From positions 6,332,001 to 6,396,000 of the forward strand of contig CM076954.1 in the NCBI GenBank assembly GCA_039566865.1: 64,000 nt of DNA, in the 5' to 3' direction. This stretch comes from Aurelia coerulea (lineage: Eukaryota; Cnidaria; Scyphozoa; Semaeostomeae; Ulmaridae). A program made the translations under genes and the position numbers. Below are positions 43,971 through 55,109 of this stretch, piece by piece. Within the stretch, counting starts at the first letter, position 1, and every line of letters starts with the position of its first letter. Below the pieces are notes generated by a model. That model had not been told where the DNA came from and did not search any database. It saw nothing but the letters and a program-made list of their open reading frames with translations.

Positions 43971-44103
43971 TGTTATGTTATCTTACATGAAGCAGTAGTT
44001 TTAGTATTCTTACATGAAGTAGTAGCTCAAGCTGTTCGTTGATTATACTCACTTGGACGAGAAGACGTGTCCTATCTTTACAGTACTCTTGCAGAACATA
44101 ACA
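43971..44103 (+). repeat. Gypsy 3' LTR
   Basis: Identical to the 5' LTR over 133 bp, and followed directly by the AGATG duplication. Confidence 0.96.
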
Positions 44104-44120
44104 AGATGTAAGCTCACGCG

Positions 44121-44220
44121 TAGCCTGCGTGCAGACTTTACTCTCCTACTGCGAAGGAGAACCGTTGAGGAACTCATAAGCTATCCTTCACCGTGTAAAG
44201 TAACCTCCGCACGCAGGCTA
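44121..44220. mobile_element. 100-bp MITE with 9-bp duplication
   Basis: Inverted ends TAGCCTGCGTGC / GCACGCAGGCTA. Flanks GCTCACGCG (44112-44120) and GCTCACGTG (44221-44229) differ at one base, as expected of an aged 9-bp target duplication. MULE-type by duplication length. Confidence 0.85.
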
Positions 44221-44229
44221 GCTCACGTG

Positions 44230-45030
44230 CAGCATTGAGGTTACTTTTCATGTAATGAATATGCTGTATCAACGTCATCAGGCGATTGTTCGAGGATATG
44301 CTATCAGTAACCTGACAACTCAACAACCAACTCTTTCAAATTTGTGACTTGAAGCGACTTGAAGGGCGTTGTGCAACACAATGTTTTTGACAGAGCCCAC
44401 AAACATCAAACGAAGGGAAAGGAAAGCCTCATTAAAGCCTTTCAACAAATAGGATCACCAATCATTTGCTGTGACCAATTTCATTCAATCAATACAACAA
44501 AGCTGATGCACAACAACAAGGCGAGGAACCTGCTAGATATATTACATAAGTCCCTCTAACTTTCGTTGTTGTTGTAGACACTAACGCTTCTATTGCAGTG
44601 ACAAATCTGCAGGGGAGGCAAGCAAGAGACTTTTTAGAATCACTGTTTGGAATGAGTCTAGAGAAGAACCTGTCTGACAAGTTTTCAATCCAGACGGCTC
44701 ATTGAACTGAATTGCTTTGTCTTCTATGAAGTCTGATTGGCCAATAAAACAATCGCTTTGTAAATTCAGGATAAACTGGTTTTTTGAACTCGTTTTTTGA
44801 TGGTAAACCGGCTGAAATTTCTTGAGATTTTTGCCCACAGCACTGTTTGTTCTCTTTACGTGCATTGTTCTAAGGAAGCCCCGCTTTGGTGCGGGGCAAT
44901 AAATTCTACAATCTACAATACTTATCTAACTAGCTGTTAACATGGTTAAGTGAGTGCAGCTCAGAGTGCTGTCCATAACGCAATTGTCTGTAAATTCTTT
45001 GAATGTAAAACAATGCAAAAATATGGGCCA
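44230..45030. other. Gene-free stretch
   Basis: No coding sequence recognised. CCCCGCTTTGGTGCGGGG (44879-44896) is a short perfect-stem hairpin. Confidence 0.45.
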
Positions 45031-45039
45031 GGCCGAAAA

Positions 45040-45236
45040 CACGGAGACGTCAGAGATGTCGGAGATGTCGGAGTTGTCGGAGATGTCGGAGAAAATATCG
45101 GAGTTGTCGGAGATGTCGGAGAAAATATCGGAGTTGCCGGAGATGTTGGAGAAAATATTGGAGAAAATATCGGAGATGTCGGAGAAAATAGTGGAGAAAA
45201 TCTCGGAGATGTCGGAGACGTCAGGATTGTCTCAGA
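45040..45236 (+). repeat. Minisatellite, 9-bp GGAGATGTC core
   Basis: A tandem array of GGAGATGTC / GGAGTTGTC / GGAGAAAATATC units follows AATATGGGCCAGGCCGAAAAC. Several frames on both strands are open because the unit is a multiple of three. I do not regard them as genes. Confidence 0.9.
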
Positions 45237-45639
45237 GTTGTTAGAGCTGTTGAAGAAAATCACGTAGCTCTCAGAGATTCACAGTTAAGCATTTGGCCCG
45301 CATGTAAATTATCGTATATTTCATATTTATTTCATATTTCATCCTTTCTCTTTTCTTGCTTCTTTTTATTATTTCTTTAGTAAATTATCAGATTTTGTGT
45401 ACTTGGAGTTTCTGGAGTTTCTTACGCATTTCTTAAAGGTTCTATAGCAATCTTTCGTCATGTATACTTCCTGTGCCATCCTGATTGTTTCAAAAAAAAA
45501 ATTTCCACTGTTTAAACATAACTAAGGTACCTTCTGAGCATTGTAACACAGGAAAAAAGTGAAGAGAAAATAAGAAATATGGCAATGATTTCCTTTATTA
45601 AAATAAATAGTATCTTTAACTATATTTTCGCAGCACTGG

Positions 45640-45760
45640 AGTTTCTTAGCGTACTGAGAGTTGGGTTTCTTATAAAAAATACGTGTACGTGCATGTCTAG
45701 AACAGAAGGTAGCAAAACTTCTCCAAATTAAAGAAACTGCCAACCCTTGCCTCAACACCT
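45640..45760 (-). repeat. 'AAGAAACT' repeat fragment, reverse orientation
   Basis: AGTTTCTTAG, GTTTCTTATAAAAAATACGTGT and related words match the family listed at 12641 on the opposite strand. Confidence 0.55.
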
Positions 45761-46469
45761 GATCATGGAAGCCTACCTACTACCTTTCCGATCTTTCAAG
45801 GGCTTATAAGAAGAATTAGGATCAGAAAGATCATATAATCAGAGGTATGGCTTTAATATGCAGACTTGAGTTGTTTCAAAACTTCAGTTATATTTGTCCT
45901 CTCCAAAATCTCTGAGATGTTCTCTGAAGATGTCAGAGAGTTGGACCCTCATTTTAAGAATTGCAATGTGTTGCCATTCGTTGGGTATTTTTGTTTGAAG
46001 TCCCCTATCCGAAAAACGTCCTTTTGCAAGTTTCCATAAACTAGAGCCATGTAGGCCGACAACGAAATAGTTGCCACTCTTAAAGATATTCCCTTCAACA
46101 TTTTTTCATGTTAGTTACCAATATATTCATCGGGAAAAAAGCCAAGAAAGACTGTTTTTGTAAATTTCGTTGTGAACCATTCTCTTAAACAAAACAGAAA
46201 ACTGCAAGTGATTAGTTCTTCCCATTTTTTCATTTCATTTTCCATTTTTTACTGTTTAACCACAGTATCCCTGTCAGCCTGCAGAGACTGCTTTAACAAC
46301 AGATACACATACAAGTCTATCTAACAATATGAATCTAACAATAGATATACATAGAAATGTCTCGAATTTAATCAAAAGAAAAATAGAAGGAGAACCAAAA
46401 ACCCCTTGTAGTGCCAGTACTCTCTGTACTCCCCAATGTTATATTTTCAGAATTGTACAATTCATAATA

Positions 46470-46595
46470 TTTGACATCTCCGATATTTTCTCCGACGTCT
46501 TCGACAACTCCGATATTTTCTCCGACATCTCCGACAACTCCGATATTTTCTCCGACATCTCCGACATCTCCGACGTCTCCGTGTTTTCGGCCTGG
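46470..46595 (-). repeat. Inverted partner of the 45040 minisatellite
   Basis: GACATCTCCGATATTTTCTCC units end in GTGTTTTCGGCCTGGCC, the reverse complement of the flank at 45027-45046. The two arrays therefore face each other about 1.2 kb apart. Confidence 0.88.
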
Positions 46596-47874
46596 CCAAA
46601 AATATGACAAATTTGGAAATTTCAAGAAAGATTTGCAGCAGCATAACTACAAAATTCATTTCAAGTCAATATAACATTGTTCTCAATTAAAGAATTCAAT
46701 TTTTTGAGACACAGTTACTTAATGTTCATTGTTGAAAAGTTCCTGTAGACTTGATGTACCTTTGGGTTCATAACAGGATAGTTAGTGAAATTGCTGTAAT
46801 TATACATATACATATTATTTTTAGATTAGATTGTAAATTTTGTAAATAAGTAGGCATTAATTAGCTGTAATTTTAGCTATGGTTTTGTTTCAGCCTACTT
46901 TGTAAATAAATTAATGATGATGATGATGATGATGATGGTACCTCACATGATCCATTCTTTGCTGGGCCATATCACTGTTTACATGCATTCTTGGAGAAGA
47001 AATGTGCAGCAATGTCTCCTTTGTAATTGTTTCTTTGTAATTCGCTCTCAGGTATAAACTGTTCATTTGTTGCTTCCAATCGCGTCCAATCAGGAACAAT
47101 AATTAAATGGCACAATAAATTGTTCAATGCTCCATAACATAACAGATGTTTTCATTGGCATCAGCAAAAATAACCAAATAGCTGTATCATCATAACAAGC
47201 TGTTCAATGTTGTATTCAATTGTGTACACAACAGGATTTGCATGGATAAAAACAGTTTTGTTGGAAAGACTTCTCAGTGCACAATCTGTGGTCTAAAGAG
47301 TTGTTCAATAGTCCATTATCAATTCAACGAAGTTGGAAATGTGTGAAGAATGTCACATGGCAAATAACAATGCTGATCCAATACTGGTCTTAGTTTACAA
47401 AAATGTCACTTGTTAAGTAATGCTGACCCAGGAATGCCACAAGTCAACTGGTTCTTCAGTCCTGCAGTAAAATAAAAAAAATGGATTGAGCTTTTCATGT
47501 AACAGACAACAAACAGATGTTGGCATTTTGTGAACATTAACTGGCACAAGATAACTGATATTTGACATTCTACCCTGCAAAGCAAAAAGCGTCACTTTTT
47601 AATGCACAATAATCCTTGATACTGAGTAAAGCTAAATTTTTACCTGCTTTCCTGTAGCAATTTCCATAGTGAGGTGCCACCCAAAGCTGATCTTGACTCT
47701 TCCTCTTCACTTTCCTGTCTTGTCTTCTTTCTTCTTTCTTCTGGTTTTGTCCCTCTTGCCCTGTCAAATATTAAAAAAAACTTACAATGAAGTTCTTGTC
47801 TGATTGGACTATTGCAGTCCATTCACTAAATTGGTTGTCAATGCAACAATAATTACATATGGGGTCTAAAACTA
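46596..47874. other. Flank and presumed 3' terminal region of the Helitron
   Basis: No gene. A (GAT)n microsatellite sits at 46913-46936. The Helitron 3' end (CTRR preceded by a small hairpin, on the - strand) should lie here but I could not place it. Confidence 0.45.
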
Positions 47875-48166
47875 CTAATTGGATGTTGCAGTCTCATCAG
47901 TTAATCTCTGTAATCTTTTCTGCTCTTGTAATCTGTGCTGAAATGTTGTAGCTGATTTAATTTTCTGGAGGCGCTCAAAGGTCATTGGTTCAACTACAAG
48001 GGATGATAATGACTTCACTCTGCTTAAAGCTACGTATGACATGCCAACGGTTCTCTCGGACTTGCCAATGTCTATCCAAGCTTTTGATAAAGTCATTCCC
48101 TGACTTTTGTGAATTGTAAAAGCCCAAGCAAGCCGCAACGGCAGCTGTTGCCTTTCATGGAATGTA
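47875..48166 (-). pseudogene. Helitron helicase C-terminus
   Basis: The - strand frame begins at the MITE breakpoint (FHERQQLPLRL) and gives LAWAFTIHKSQGMTL (SF1 helicase motif V/VI region) and VGMSYVALSRVKSL (motif VI), then a charged tail and a stop at 47875. These are the closing motifs of PIF1-family helicases. Confidence 0.9.
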
Positions 48167-48763
48167 CCGGGTGTCCCAAAAAAAAGTATACAGATTTGAG
48201 TGACTCCAGCGATGTGAATTTAGCTTTAATCAATGACTAATCACTCTCAAAATGTTCCTTAATTGATAACTTGAACATAGATACCTCGTTTGTTCGAATT
48301 GATGCTATGAGAGCAGAAATATCAATACTGAAAGCTCAAATTTGTGTCCACCTGCAAACCAGAGCTTTGGCCTTTTGGCCTAAGCAAGTTCCTGAAGCAC
48401 ATCGAAATTAAGAACTGAAATTAATGAAAAATTAAGAAACTGCCCCATTAGTGAATGGGGGGGGTGACAGAATAACACCAAATTAAATATTTTTCCAATT
48501 TTATTCAGGCTATCGTTGATTTATACCCTGTGCCTTAAGAATTTGCTAAGGCCAAAAGGCTAAAGCTCTGGTTTGCAGGAAGAGGCAAATTTGAGCTTTG
48601 AAGATGTACATCTCTGCTCTCACAGCACTAATACCAACAAACGAGGTATCTATGTTCAAGTTAACTATTGAGGAACATTTTGAGACCAATTAGATATTGA
48701 TTAAAACTAAATTCACATTGCTAGAGTCAACCAAATCTGTATACATTTTTTTGGGACACCCGG
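48167..48763. mobile_element. TA-flanked MITE, 597 bp, in Helitron helicase
   Basis: TA duplication at 48165-48166 and 48764-48765. Ends CCGGGTGTCCCAAAAAA / TTTTTTTGGGACACCCGG. Long imperfect inverted repeats reach almost to the centre (for example AGAGCTTTGGCCTTTTGGCC / GGCCAAAAGGCTAAAGCTCT). Removal restores the helicase frame at NSNT/FHE. Confidence 0.92.
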
Positions 48764-49535
48764 TATTTGAGTTTGCTCTTGCAGTTACAGGACAGATTGG
48801 CACCAATGATGGCCCTTGATTACTGAAAGAAGGCCCCCTGTATCCATCAAACTTGACAATCACTGCAATAGGCAGGCTGGGTGGTTCATGGCCTGTTTGA
48901 TACACAATATCAATTACTATTCCAATGGCTCCGTTGCAGAGTCCAACACTTGGCCATAAATTCATTGTCAACATCATTTTTGCATGTTTTGCTAAATAAA
49001 TAACTGTTTGTAAACCTGCCATTTCATCTGAACTCAATCTTTTAGCACCCACAGAAGAATGTATTGCTTCAATGCATGCAAAAGGACTCTGTAACTTTGT
49101 CAGTTTTCATAATTGAATTCACGAACTTGCTCATTGCTGTAAAAAAGTCTAATTGAATGCTCAAATTCAGAAATATTGGTAACACTTGATGGTTGTCTGG
49201 TCAACAGTAACTGCCAATAATCTGATGTAGTTTCTCCATTTCTCAGTCTAAATAGAAAGTCTCTGAAAGCAACTTGCTCCTGGGTAACACCAGACACTCT
49301 CTGGCTTTCAGTAAGCTTAACAACCCTGTCAAACATCATGTATGCAAAATAACCCTGCTTACCAACCTCATTGGAAGGCTGAGAATGAAACAATGGCTTG
49401 TCAGCAACAGGTGGTAATTGGCCAGGATCTCCAAATAAAATCAAAGATTTTCCACCTAATAGTTTATCATGAAAGCCGGTTGCTTGCCGACAACGCCTGT
49501 CAATCCATCCAAAAGTAATCTGACCAAGCATGGAA

Positions 49536-49539
<4 letters not shown>
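48764..49539 (-). pseudogene. Helitron PIF1 helicase, middle part
   Basis: From the LINE breakpoint the - strand reads LGQITFGWIDRR, then FGDPGQLPPVAD (motif III), LTESQRV and the GAKRLSSDEMAGL and NLWPSVGLCNGA segments. A break between about 49052 and 49100 changes frame. In PIF1-family proteins these segments couple ATP hydrolysis to DNA unwinding. In Helitrons the helicase unwinds DNA for rolling-circle transfer. Confidence 0.9.
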
Positions 49540-49572
<33 letters not shown>

Positions 49573-50797
49573 TATTCAATTAAAATTTTACAATACATGT
49601 TACAGACTACTTTACCTACAAACTACTTTACAATACTACAAGGACGATGCCACGAGGAGCAAAAGTCTATGTCTACCCCATGGCATTGTTAAAAAAAAAA
49701 ATGCTAAACTGCATACAATTTTACATAGATGCTACAAACAATGCTACAAAAAAAAAACGATGACTGTGGCCTGTCTAACATTAGATGTCTGGTTGGGGCT
49801 GTAATTTGCCCAAAAATGTAAATTTTTATTTTGGACCTGACATCTAATGTGAGACAGAAATTACAAACAAAAAGAAAATTTACTTCAGACAATTGGTGGG
49901 CACTTGGTGGTTGCATGACATGTGACTGAAACTTGATATGATCTTAGTCAAACCGACCAGTATTGTGGATGAATCGTATAGTAAGTTCGAGTATATTTCT
50001 ATTCAGGTCATTAGACAGGTCTTGGTCACCATATAATAAAAGGTGCATTAGAAAATCGTTTGAAAGACTGGTGATATCAGCAAATGATCGTAGTAGATCC
50101 GAAACTCCAGCGAGAAGATCTCGTCGTTGAATGTCAAATGAAGGGCAAAGCAACAAAAAGTGCTCCGTATCCTCAATACCGTCATGCGTTGGGCACATTG
50201 GGTTTACGGTGTCTCTAAAATTGTGCTTGAATTTGTGGAAGTTTAGTTTACTGAGACCGACCCTTAATTGGGAAAGATGTGATAGGCCTATTGGGTCATG
50301 AATACCAAATACAGGTTTTGGAGGGGGGCGAACTATTGATAGAAGCTTTTTCTTAAAAACAGGAACGGACGGTGCAAGCCTGACTTCAGGATCAAGTTTA
50401 TTGCATTCGGAGATGCAGTTTGGATAGAAGCTAGATTGAAATTTTTCTGTTCTTGCATTTATTCGCCCGATAGCATCATGATTGCGAAGGGAGTAATTCG
50501 ACACATGGCGTGGCGGGATTGGTTCCTTTGTATACAATGGGGTGAGATTATTCATAATCTTATAGAACAAAGTCAGGCGTCTGCTCCACCTTCGGGAACT
50601 TAGTGACTCCCAGCCAAGCTCTGTGTAAAGCTTTTCACGTGATGATCCCCTCCATGTACCTGTTACAGCTAGAGCAGCAGAATACTGAACAGATTCTAGT
50701 TTTTCCATTAGATTTGGTAAAATGATGTTGTGACTGAATTCAGATACTTTAGATGGAATATGATAGATAACGTCTCCATAGTCCAGGTGGGGTCGTA
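49540..50797 (-). mobile_element. LINE-A copy 2, 5'-truncated, poly(A)-tailed
   Basis: An 11-bp target duplication CATGGAATACT flanks it (49529-49539, 50798-50808). On the - strand it ends in a run of about 30 A (T-run at 49540-49571). It is inserted in the Helitron helicase immediately after the Walker B DEYSM motif. It supplies the C-terminal and 3' UTR reference for the LINE-A family. Confidence 0.95.
49944..50797 (-). pseudogene. LINE-A RT C-terminal region
   Basis: It starts at the truncation point with a PHLDYGDVIYH-like motif; after a small shift it is open from 50708 to the stop at 49944. The peptide contains ESVQYSAALAVTGTWRG, LSSRRWSRRLTLFYKI and a C-terminal zinc-finger-like segment CPTHDGIEDTEHFLLLCP typical of these LINEs. 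No RT catalytic motifs remain. Confidence 0.9.
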
Positions 50798-51100
50798 CAT
50801 GGAATACTCATCTACTACTATATAGTCTATACCATTCAATGACTCTTGCAGTCTGCAGAGGCTTTCACCACTTAAGTCTTTGTTACCACACATACCTACA
50901 GGTAACTTGAGCAATGAATGTATAGTTACACCGTGAATGTTGAAAGCAGCTTTTCCCGTGGTTGCTGTGACTGCACATTTGCCTTGCAATGAATTGCGCA
51001 AAGTGTTGATCAGGTAACTCTTGCCTGTGCCAGCAACTCCTATCACTATAAGACAAAGGGGTCCTTTGCAGTATCATCATCGTGAGAATGAGACCTAACT
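50798..51100 (-). pseudogene. Helitron PIF1 helicase, Walker A/B part
   Basis: The - strand frame has the Walker A motif GVAGTGKSYLI, motif Ia TATTGKAAFNI, THSLLKLP-like HSLLKLPVG, and Walker B IDYIVVDEYSM, directly followed by the LINE-A insertion. A frameshift at about 51063 separates it from the upstream Rep-helicase linker. Confidence 0.93.
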
Positions 51101-52059
51101 ACATCATACGCAAGCCTCTGCATGTGATTGAGAGAATTCACATCTACATCAAAAAGATGTTGCTCAGAGCTTTGAGAATCTTTTCTATTCTTTATCCATT
51201 GCGGCATTTCATGCAATTGCTCTTCAGTGTAGTTATCCCTGTCTTTTTGCCAATCATTTGCAGAGCTATCAGATGCATGGTTAGTGGTGGTATTCAACCC
51301 TGCTAAGATCATCCACTCCTCCTGGTGACATTCACTTTGTTGCTGTTCAGGCTGTTCAAACTGTGGTTCCTGATTTAAAACAACATTTTGCAATTTGTCA
51401 ACCCAATCTGGAACATTTCTTTGCGCATATGGAGTCCGTAGAAACTCATACCATGCACTAATTAGCGTCTCATCAGATGGGTCTTGACAACCCCAAACAT
51501 TGTTTTCTGAATGTTTCCATGGCTTATATCTCAACAGTTGGAACTTGCAATAAAGTGCAAAATTTGCTCCAGCAGGGTTTGGTAAATATGTGGGAAATAT
51601 TCTCGGAACAACATTGTCTGGAAGAGTAACTAATTGACTTCTAAAAACCTTGTGCTTTTTTGCAAATTGTGCAAAATTAATATTATCAAATTCAGGAGAA
51701 TCATCATAGTTCTCTCTATGAGCATATGCATCTAGCAAGGAGCTTTCTGATGACACATCCATTCCTTCATTGTCAATGTTGGAATCACAGTCTGTAGGCT
51801 TGCGGACTTATCGTGACCCAGTAAGACTTACTGGTATGATTTTGAATGAACAGCTATGAAGCTTGAGTGACATTAACAAATGCATAGCTTCCTGTGCAGA
51901 GAAATCTCTTTCTCCAAGTGTTTTCATTGCTAATCTTTTAAAGATTTTCTTTGCATCAGAACTTGCACTACTTCTATTCAGAAGCACTGATTTGAGAAGT
52001 TGGTTCATGCTTGGTGACTTTAGTTCACCTTTTGCTGCATATTTAGTTAAATATTCCAT
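51046..52059 (-). pseudogene. Helitron Rep-helicase linker
   Basis: The - strand frame begins MEYLTKYAAKGE, the Y-xx-KY part of the Rep catalytic tyrosine region, then a helical segment (EAMHLLMSLKLHSCSF), an in-frame TAA at about 51808, and a region with CKFQLLRYKPW and NVPDWVDKL common in Helitron proteins just before the helicase. The TAA does not change frame, so it is a point nonsense mutation. Confidence 0.87.
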
Positions 52060-52922
52060 TCAAGCATAATGGTCAATCACAACTTGGATATCACAATTAG
52101 CTCTCCAGCTTTGCAACTGGCACCTTTGGTGATTATTAAGCCTGGAATCATTACGCTTTGTGACAATTTTGGCTCTAAAACTTTTCTCACCTTTCCTTAT
52201 ATGAATTTCTTCAAATTCAAGCTTTGTTTCTGGACAACAATCAAATGGAAAATGAAACCTACATTTCAGCTCAGATTCATCTTGCTTCTTTCTCAAACAA
52301 TAACTTGTGCTACATCTTGTATGTCTCTGAACAGTATTAACAAGGTCTGCATAATCCGTTTCACAGTCTGATTCACTGATATCTTGGTGCCTTTTCTGAC
52401 AGAGATGAACTTTCGGTTTAATCCAAGTCTCAGTATCTGGAGGAGCAGGATTCATTGTGGCTAAAAGCCAGTCAACATACTGGCAGACCTTTCTTTCTGC
52501 ATTTTCCCCTGCTTCAATAACTTCCCTTACATGAAGAGGAAACTCATTGGTTTCATTTTGTTTTTTTTTTTTGTGCAAGAAAACCTTTCAAAGCTATTTC
52601 AGTTAATTCACAAAGACCTGGATCATTTTTCAATTTGGCAGTGCCATGGCAGTGAATGCTACCCCTGTGCTGGTATTCAAATCTATACCAATGCCATTCT
52701 GCATCCATTGTCTCATACAACCAGTGCTTCACAAAATTTTCCAATCTTTGGCTAAAAAAAACCAATCTACAAGATGGGGATTGTTAATGACATTTTGACG
52801 TCTTTCCTCACTTGAAATTTCACATTGAGAATCATTGTTGAAAAGATCATGCAAATCTGGCCAATGCATATCTGCAGCAGAGAAAGTAAAAAAGATGGTT
52901 GATGCACCTTTGCTTGTTATAA
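52060..52922 (-). pseudogene. Helitron HUH replication initiator (Rep) domain
   Basis: The - strand reads IFFTFSAADMHWPDL, then after a shift in an A-run near 52750 [13 protein letters not shown], where HCH is the HUH metal-binding motif, then CRFHFPFDCCPETKL and CDIQVVIDHYA followed by TGA. The TGA at 52060-52062 stands where relatives have Cys or similar, just before the Tyr-containing EYLTKY. Rep nicks single strands and joins ends during rolling-circle transposition. Confidence 0.9.
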
Positions 52923-53901
52923 GGGAGTGGTCATTAAGTATGTGCTATACTGGGGCGGAGGGTATTTACAGAATCTTTATAAAAATTGCAAGCCCCTTCT
53001 AACTTCTTACTAAAAATTTTCCTACCCCTTCAAAATTTTTGAAAATTGTTTCATACCCCATCTCGGCTCTAACTGATGAAATTCAACTATTCCATTAAAA
53101 CAGTCCACTGCTTGCATGTTGTTACGCCACACCAAAATAATCTGATAGGACAGGACGACTCTGCCAGCCTCAATATCATTTTATGTGCACTGTGCCATCT
53201 CAAATAAACCAGTGTTGTTGTAAAAATCGACTCCACAGTTCTCTTTTCACCCATCTCATTGTCACTGCTGTTAAGAAACTCTTCCATATCTGTCGAAGAA
53301 TCTAAGCTTGATATGGCTTGATGCAACTGTTTTTCCAAAACAAGGTCCTATGCAATCTCTATCGTCAGAATGAATCAAAGAATCTTCATCAGATTCCAAA
53401 TAATTTTGGTCTACTATGTCCTTCTGTCAAACTTTTTGAGGCTATATGTGCCTTATGAAAATAACGTTCTCCCTTTCTTCAGCTTGAGAGAATTACACAG
53501 TTTGTGGTAGTGGAGATACTTGTCCAATTCATTCACTTTTAACTTGTCTAAAGATCCATCATTGAAAAGCGTGATCTCCAGAATTTGCAAATGTTCCATT
53601 CTGACAGCTGAACATTTGAATAACTACTTGGAACATTGGAATGAATAATTGGAACATTTGAATAACTACTTGGAGCATCTAAATAACAACTTGGGGAATT
53701 TAAGCAACTACTTCCAACGTTGAATAGCTATTATACACAACACTATGAAAGAATTGTTTTAGAAACTGCGACTCTGATTTCATACCCCCTCAAAAATGTC
53801 AATATGTATTTCATACCCCACCTTGAAGTACCAAAAAAATCCTGTACCCCTCCTGAATACCCTCCGCCCCAGCATAGCACATACTTAATGACCACTCCCT
53901 A
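52923..53901. mobile_element. 979-bp PIF/Harbinger-type MITE in Helitron
   Basis: Ends GGGAGTGGTCATTAAG / CTTAATGACCACTCCC with a 3-bp TAA duplication (52920-52922, 53902-53904). Inverted similarity runs on through GTATGTGCTAT and GGGGCGGAGGGTA. The interior has repeats of CATACCCC and a 26-bp minisatellite near 53580-53720 (GAACATTTGAATAACTACTT). Removal restores the Helitron frame at EELKAV/ITSKG. Confidence 0.92.
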
Positions 53902-53904
53902 ACT

Positions 53905-55058
53905 GCTTTTAATTCTTCCTTAACTTTATGCCAATAAGGATTAGACCCTAAAATGTTTGCAACATATCTAGACATTTTTCCTATCAACTCACTTAAATTG
54001 TTATTTTGTGCCATGTCATGCAGTTCATCAGTTGTAAGGTGTGCTTCACTTGGATTCTGTTTGAGAAATATCCCACTTTGTTCAAGGGTTCTTTTTCTTT
54101 GAATCATGTTTAAAGACCAATATGCAAATCTGGGATGGCTTGCAAAGCGATAAATCCATTTTCCATTCACAAATTCACTAAATTTAAGGAGGTGCTTAAT
54201 TCTGTCTTGAAAAGAAACATCTCTCAATGTTGCCGCATTGGTTGGATCACCAAGACAATCTGGAAAAAGAGTTGGGAATGCCATACTGGCAAGAAATGGA
54301 GTATCATATTCATTTAAAGGATTAGCACCTTCCTCATTTGGCCATTCTAATGGCTGTCCCTCAGATAGTTCAAGTCTTATGGCTTGAATTTCTTGATGCT
54401 GATGCTCACCAAGTGGAAGAAAAGAGCTCATTTCAGTGTTTTCAGTGTAAACTTGATCATTATTGTTAGCTTCTTTTGAAACTCTTTCCTTATTTTCACA
54501 ACTGTCAAGTACTTCAGAATTGTCATCTTCTGTATCTACTGTCATGAGATCATGTGGTACTGCATTTTCTGGCAAACTATTCAATGCCTCTTGGTCTAGT
54601 TCTAATTCCTTGTAAAGTGGATTATTACTAAGCAACCACATCAAAGCATCATGAACCACTTTCCGCCTAACCTTAATATCTTTGGTGCAATTGCTCTTCC
54701 CTTTCATTTGCACAACAATGACAGCTAAATCTTTTGGATAGCGAGGCAATTTAGAAGCAAGTTTCTCAACTCTTTGTGGTAGGTTGATACAATGCCCACT
54801 ATAACCTCTTTGTCCACCAGGTTTGATATAAACACACATCAGTGGGAGAGCACGTGCAATAAGCATTTCTTCAGTTTGAGTTAAACCTTGCAGTTCCATG
54901 GGAACAGTTGATGGAACCATTCCATTCTCTTTGGAAAACTTTTTAGGGAGCTTCTTATCTCTTGCACATCGTGCACAGACAAAATTTTCAAGTGATGATA
55001 TGGTTTTTATTGGCCATTTCTCAAAACAAACTTTGCACTGTTTCATAAAAAATTTCAT
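53905..55058 (-). pseudogene. Helitron DUF6570-like region and N-terminal Helitron domain
   Basis: The - strand frame opens with a CxxC zinc-like region ([16 protein letters not shown]), then [20 protein letters not shown] and [15 protein letters not shown], hallmark strings of DUF6570 in Helitron proteins. An acidic linker follows, then the Helitron-like N domain with [27 protein letters not shown] and [10 protein letters not shown], where the MITE interrupts it. The Met at 55056-55058 is probably internal to a longer protein. Confidence 0.9.
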
Positions 55059-55109
55059 TGATTTATGAAATGCGTCTATGTTCTTTCTAGCCCATGTTTG
55101 TTCATGTAT

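Larger units (their letters stand above)
38622..44103 (+). mobile_element. Full-length Gypsy LTR retrotransposon, young insertion
   Basis: The 133-bp LTRs (38622-38754 and 43971-44103) are identical by eye, start TGTTATG, end AACATAACA, and are flanked by AGATG on both sides (38617-38621, 44104-44108). A primer-binding-like TGGTGTCAG follows the 5' LTR and a purine tract (AAGAAGGGACA) precedes the 3' LTR. Gag, protease, RT, RNase H and integrase follow in Gypsy order. Despite its apparent youth the coding region carries a TGA and two frameshifts, and it has been interrupted by a 970-bp Mutator-like element. Confidence 0.97.

Noticed and set aside
44950..45267. Overlapping long open frames on both strands through the GGAGATGTC array
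   Set aside because: The unit length is a multiple of three, so every frame without a stop in one unit stays open. The peptides are simple repeats with no flanking coding signal.
45040..46595. CRISPR-like regular repeats
   Set aside because: The repeats are contiguous or nearly so, without unique spacers, and the window is eukaryotic.
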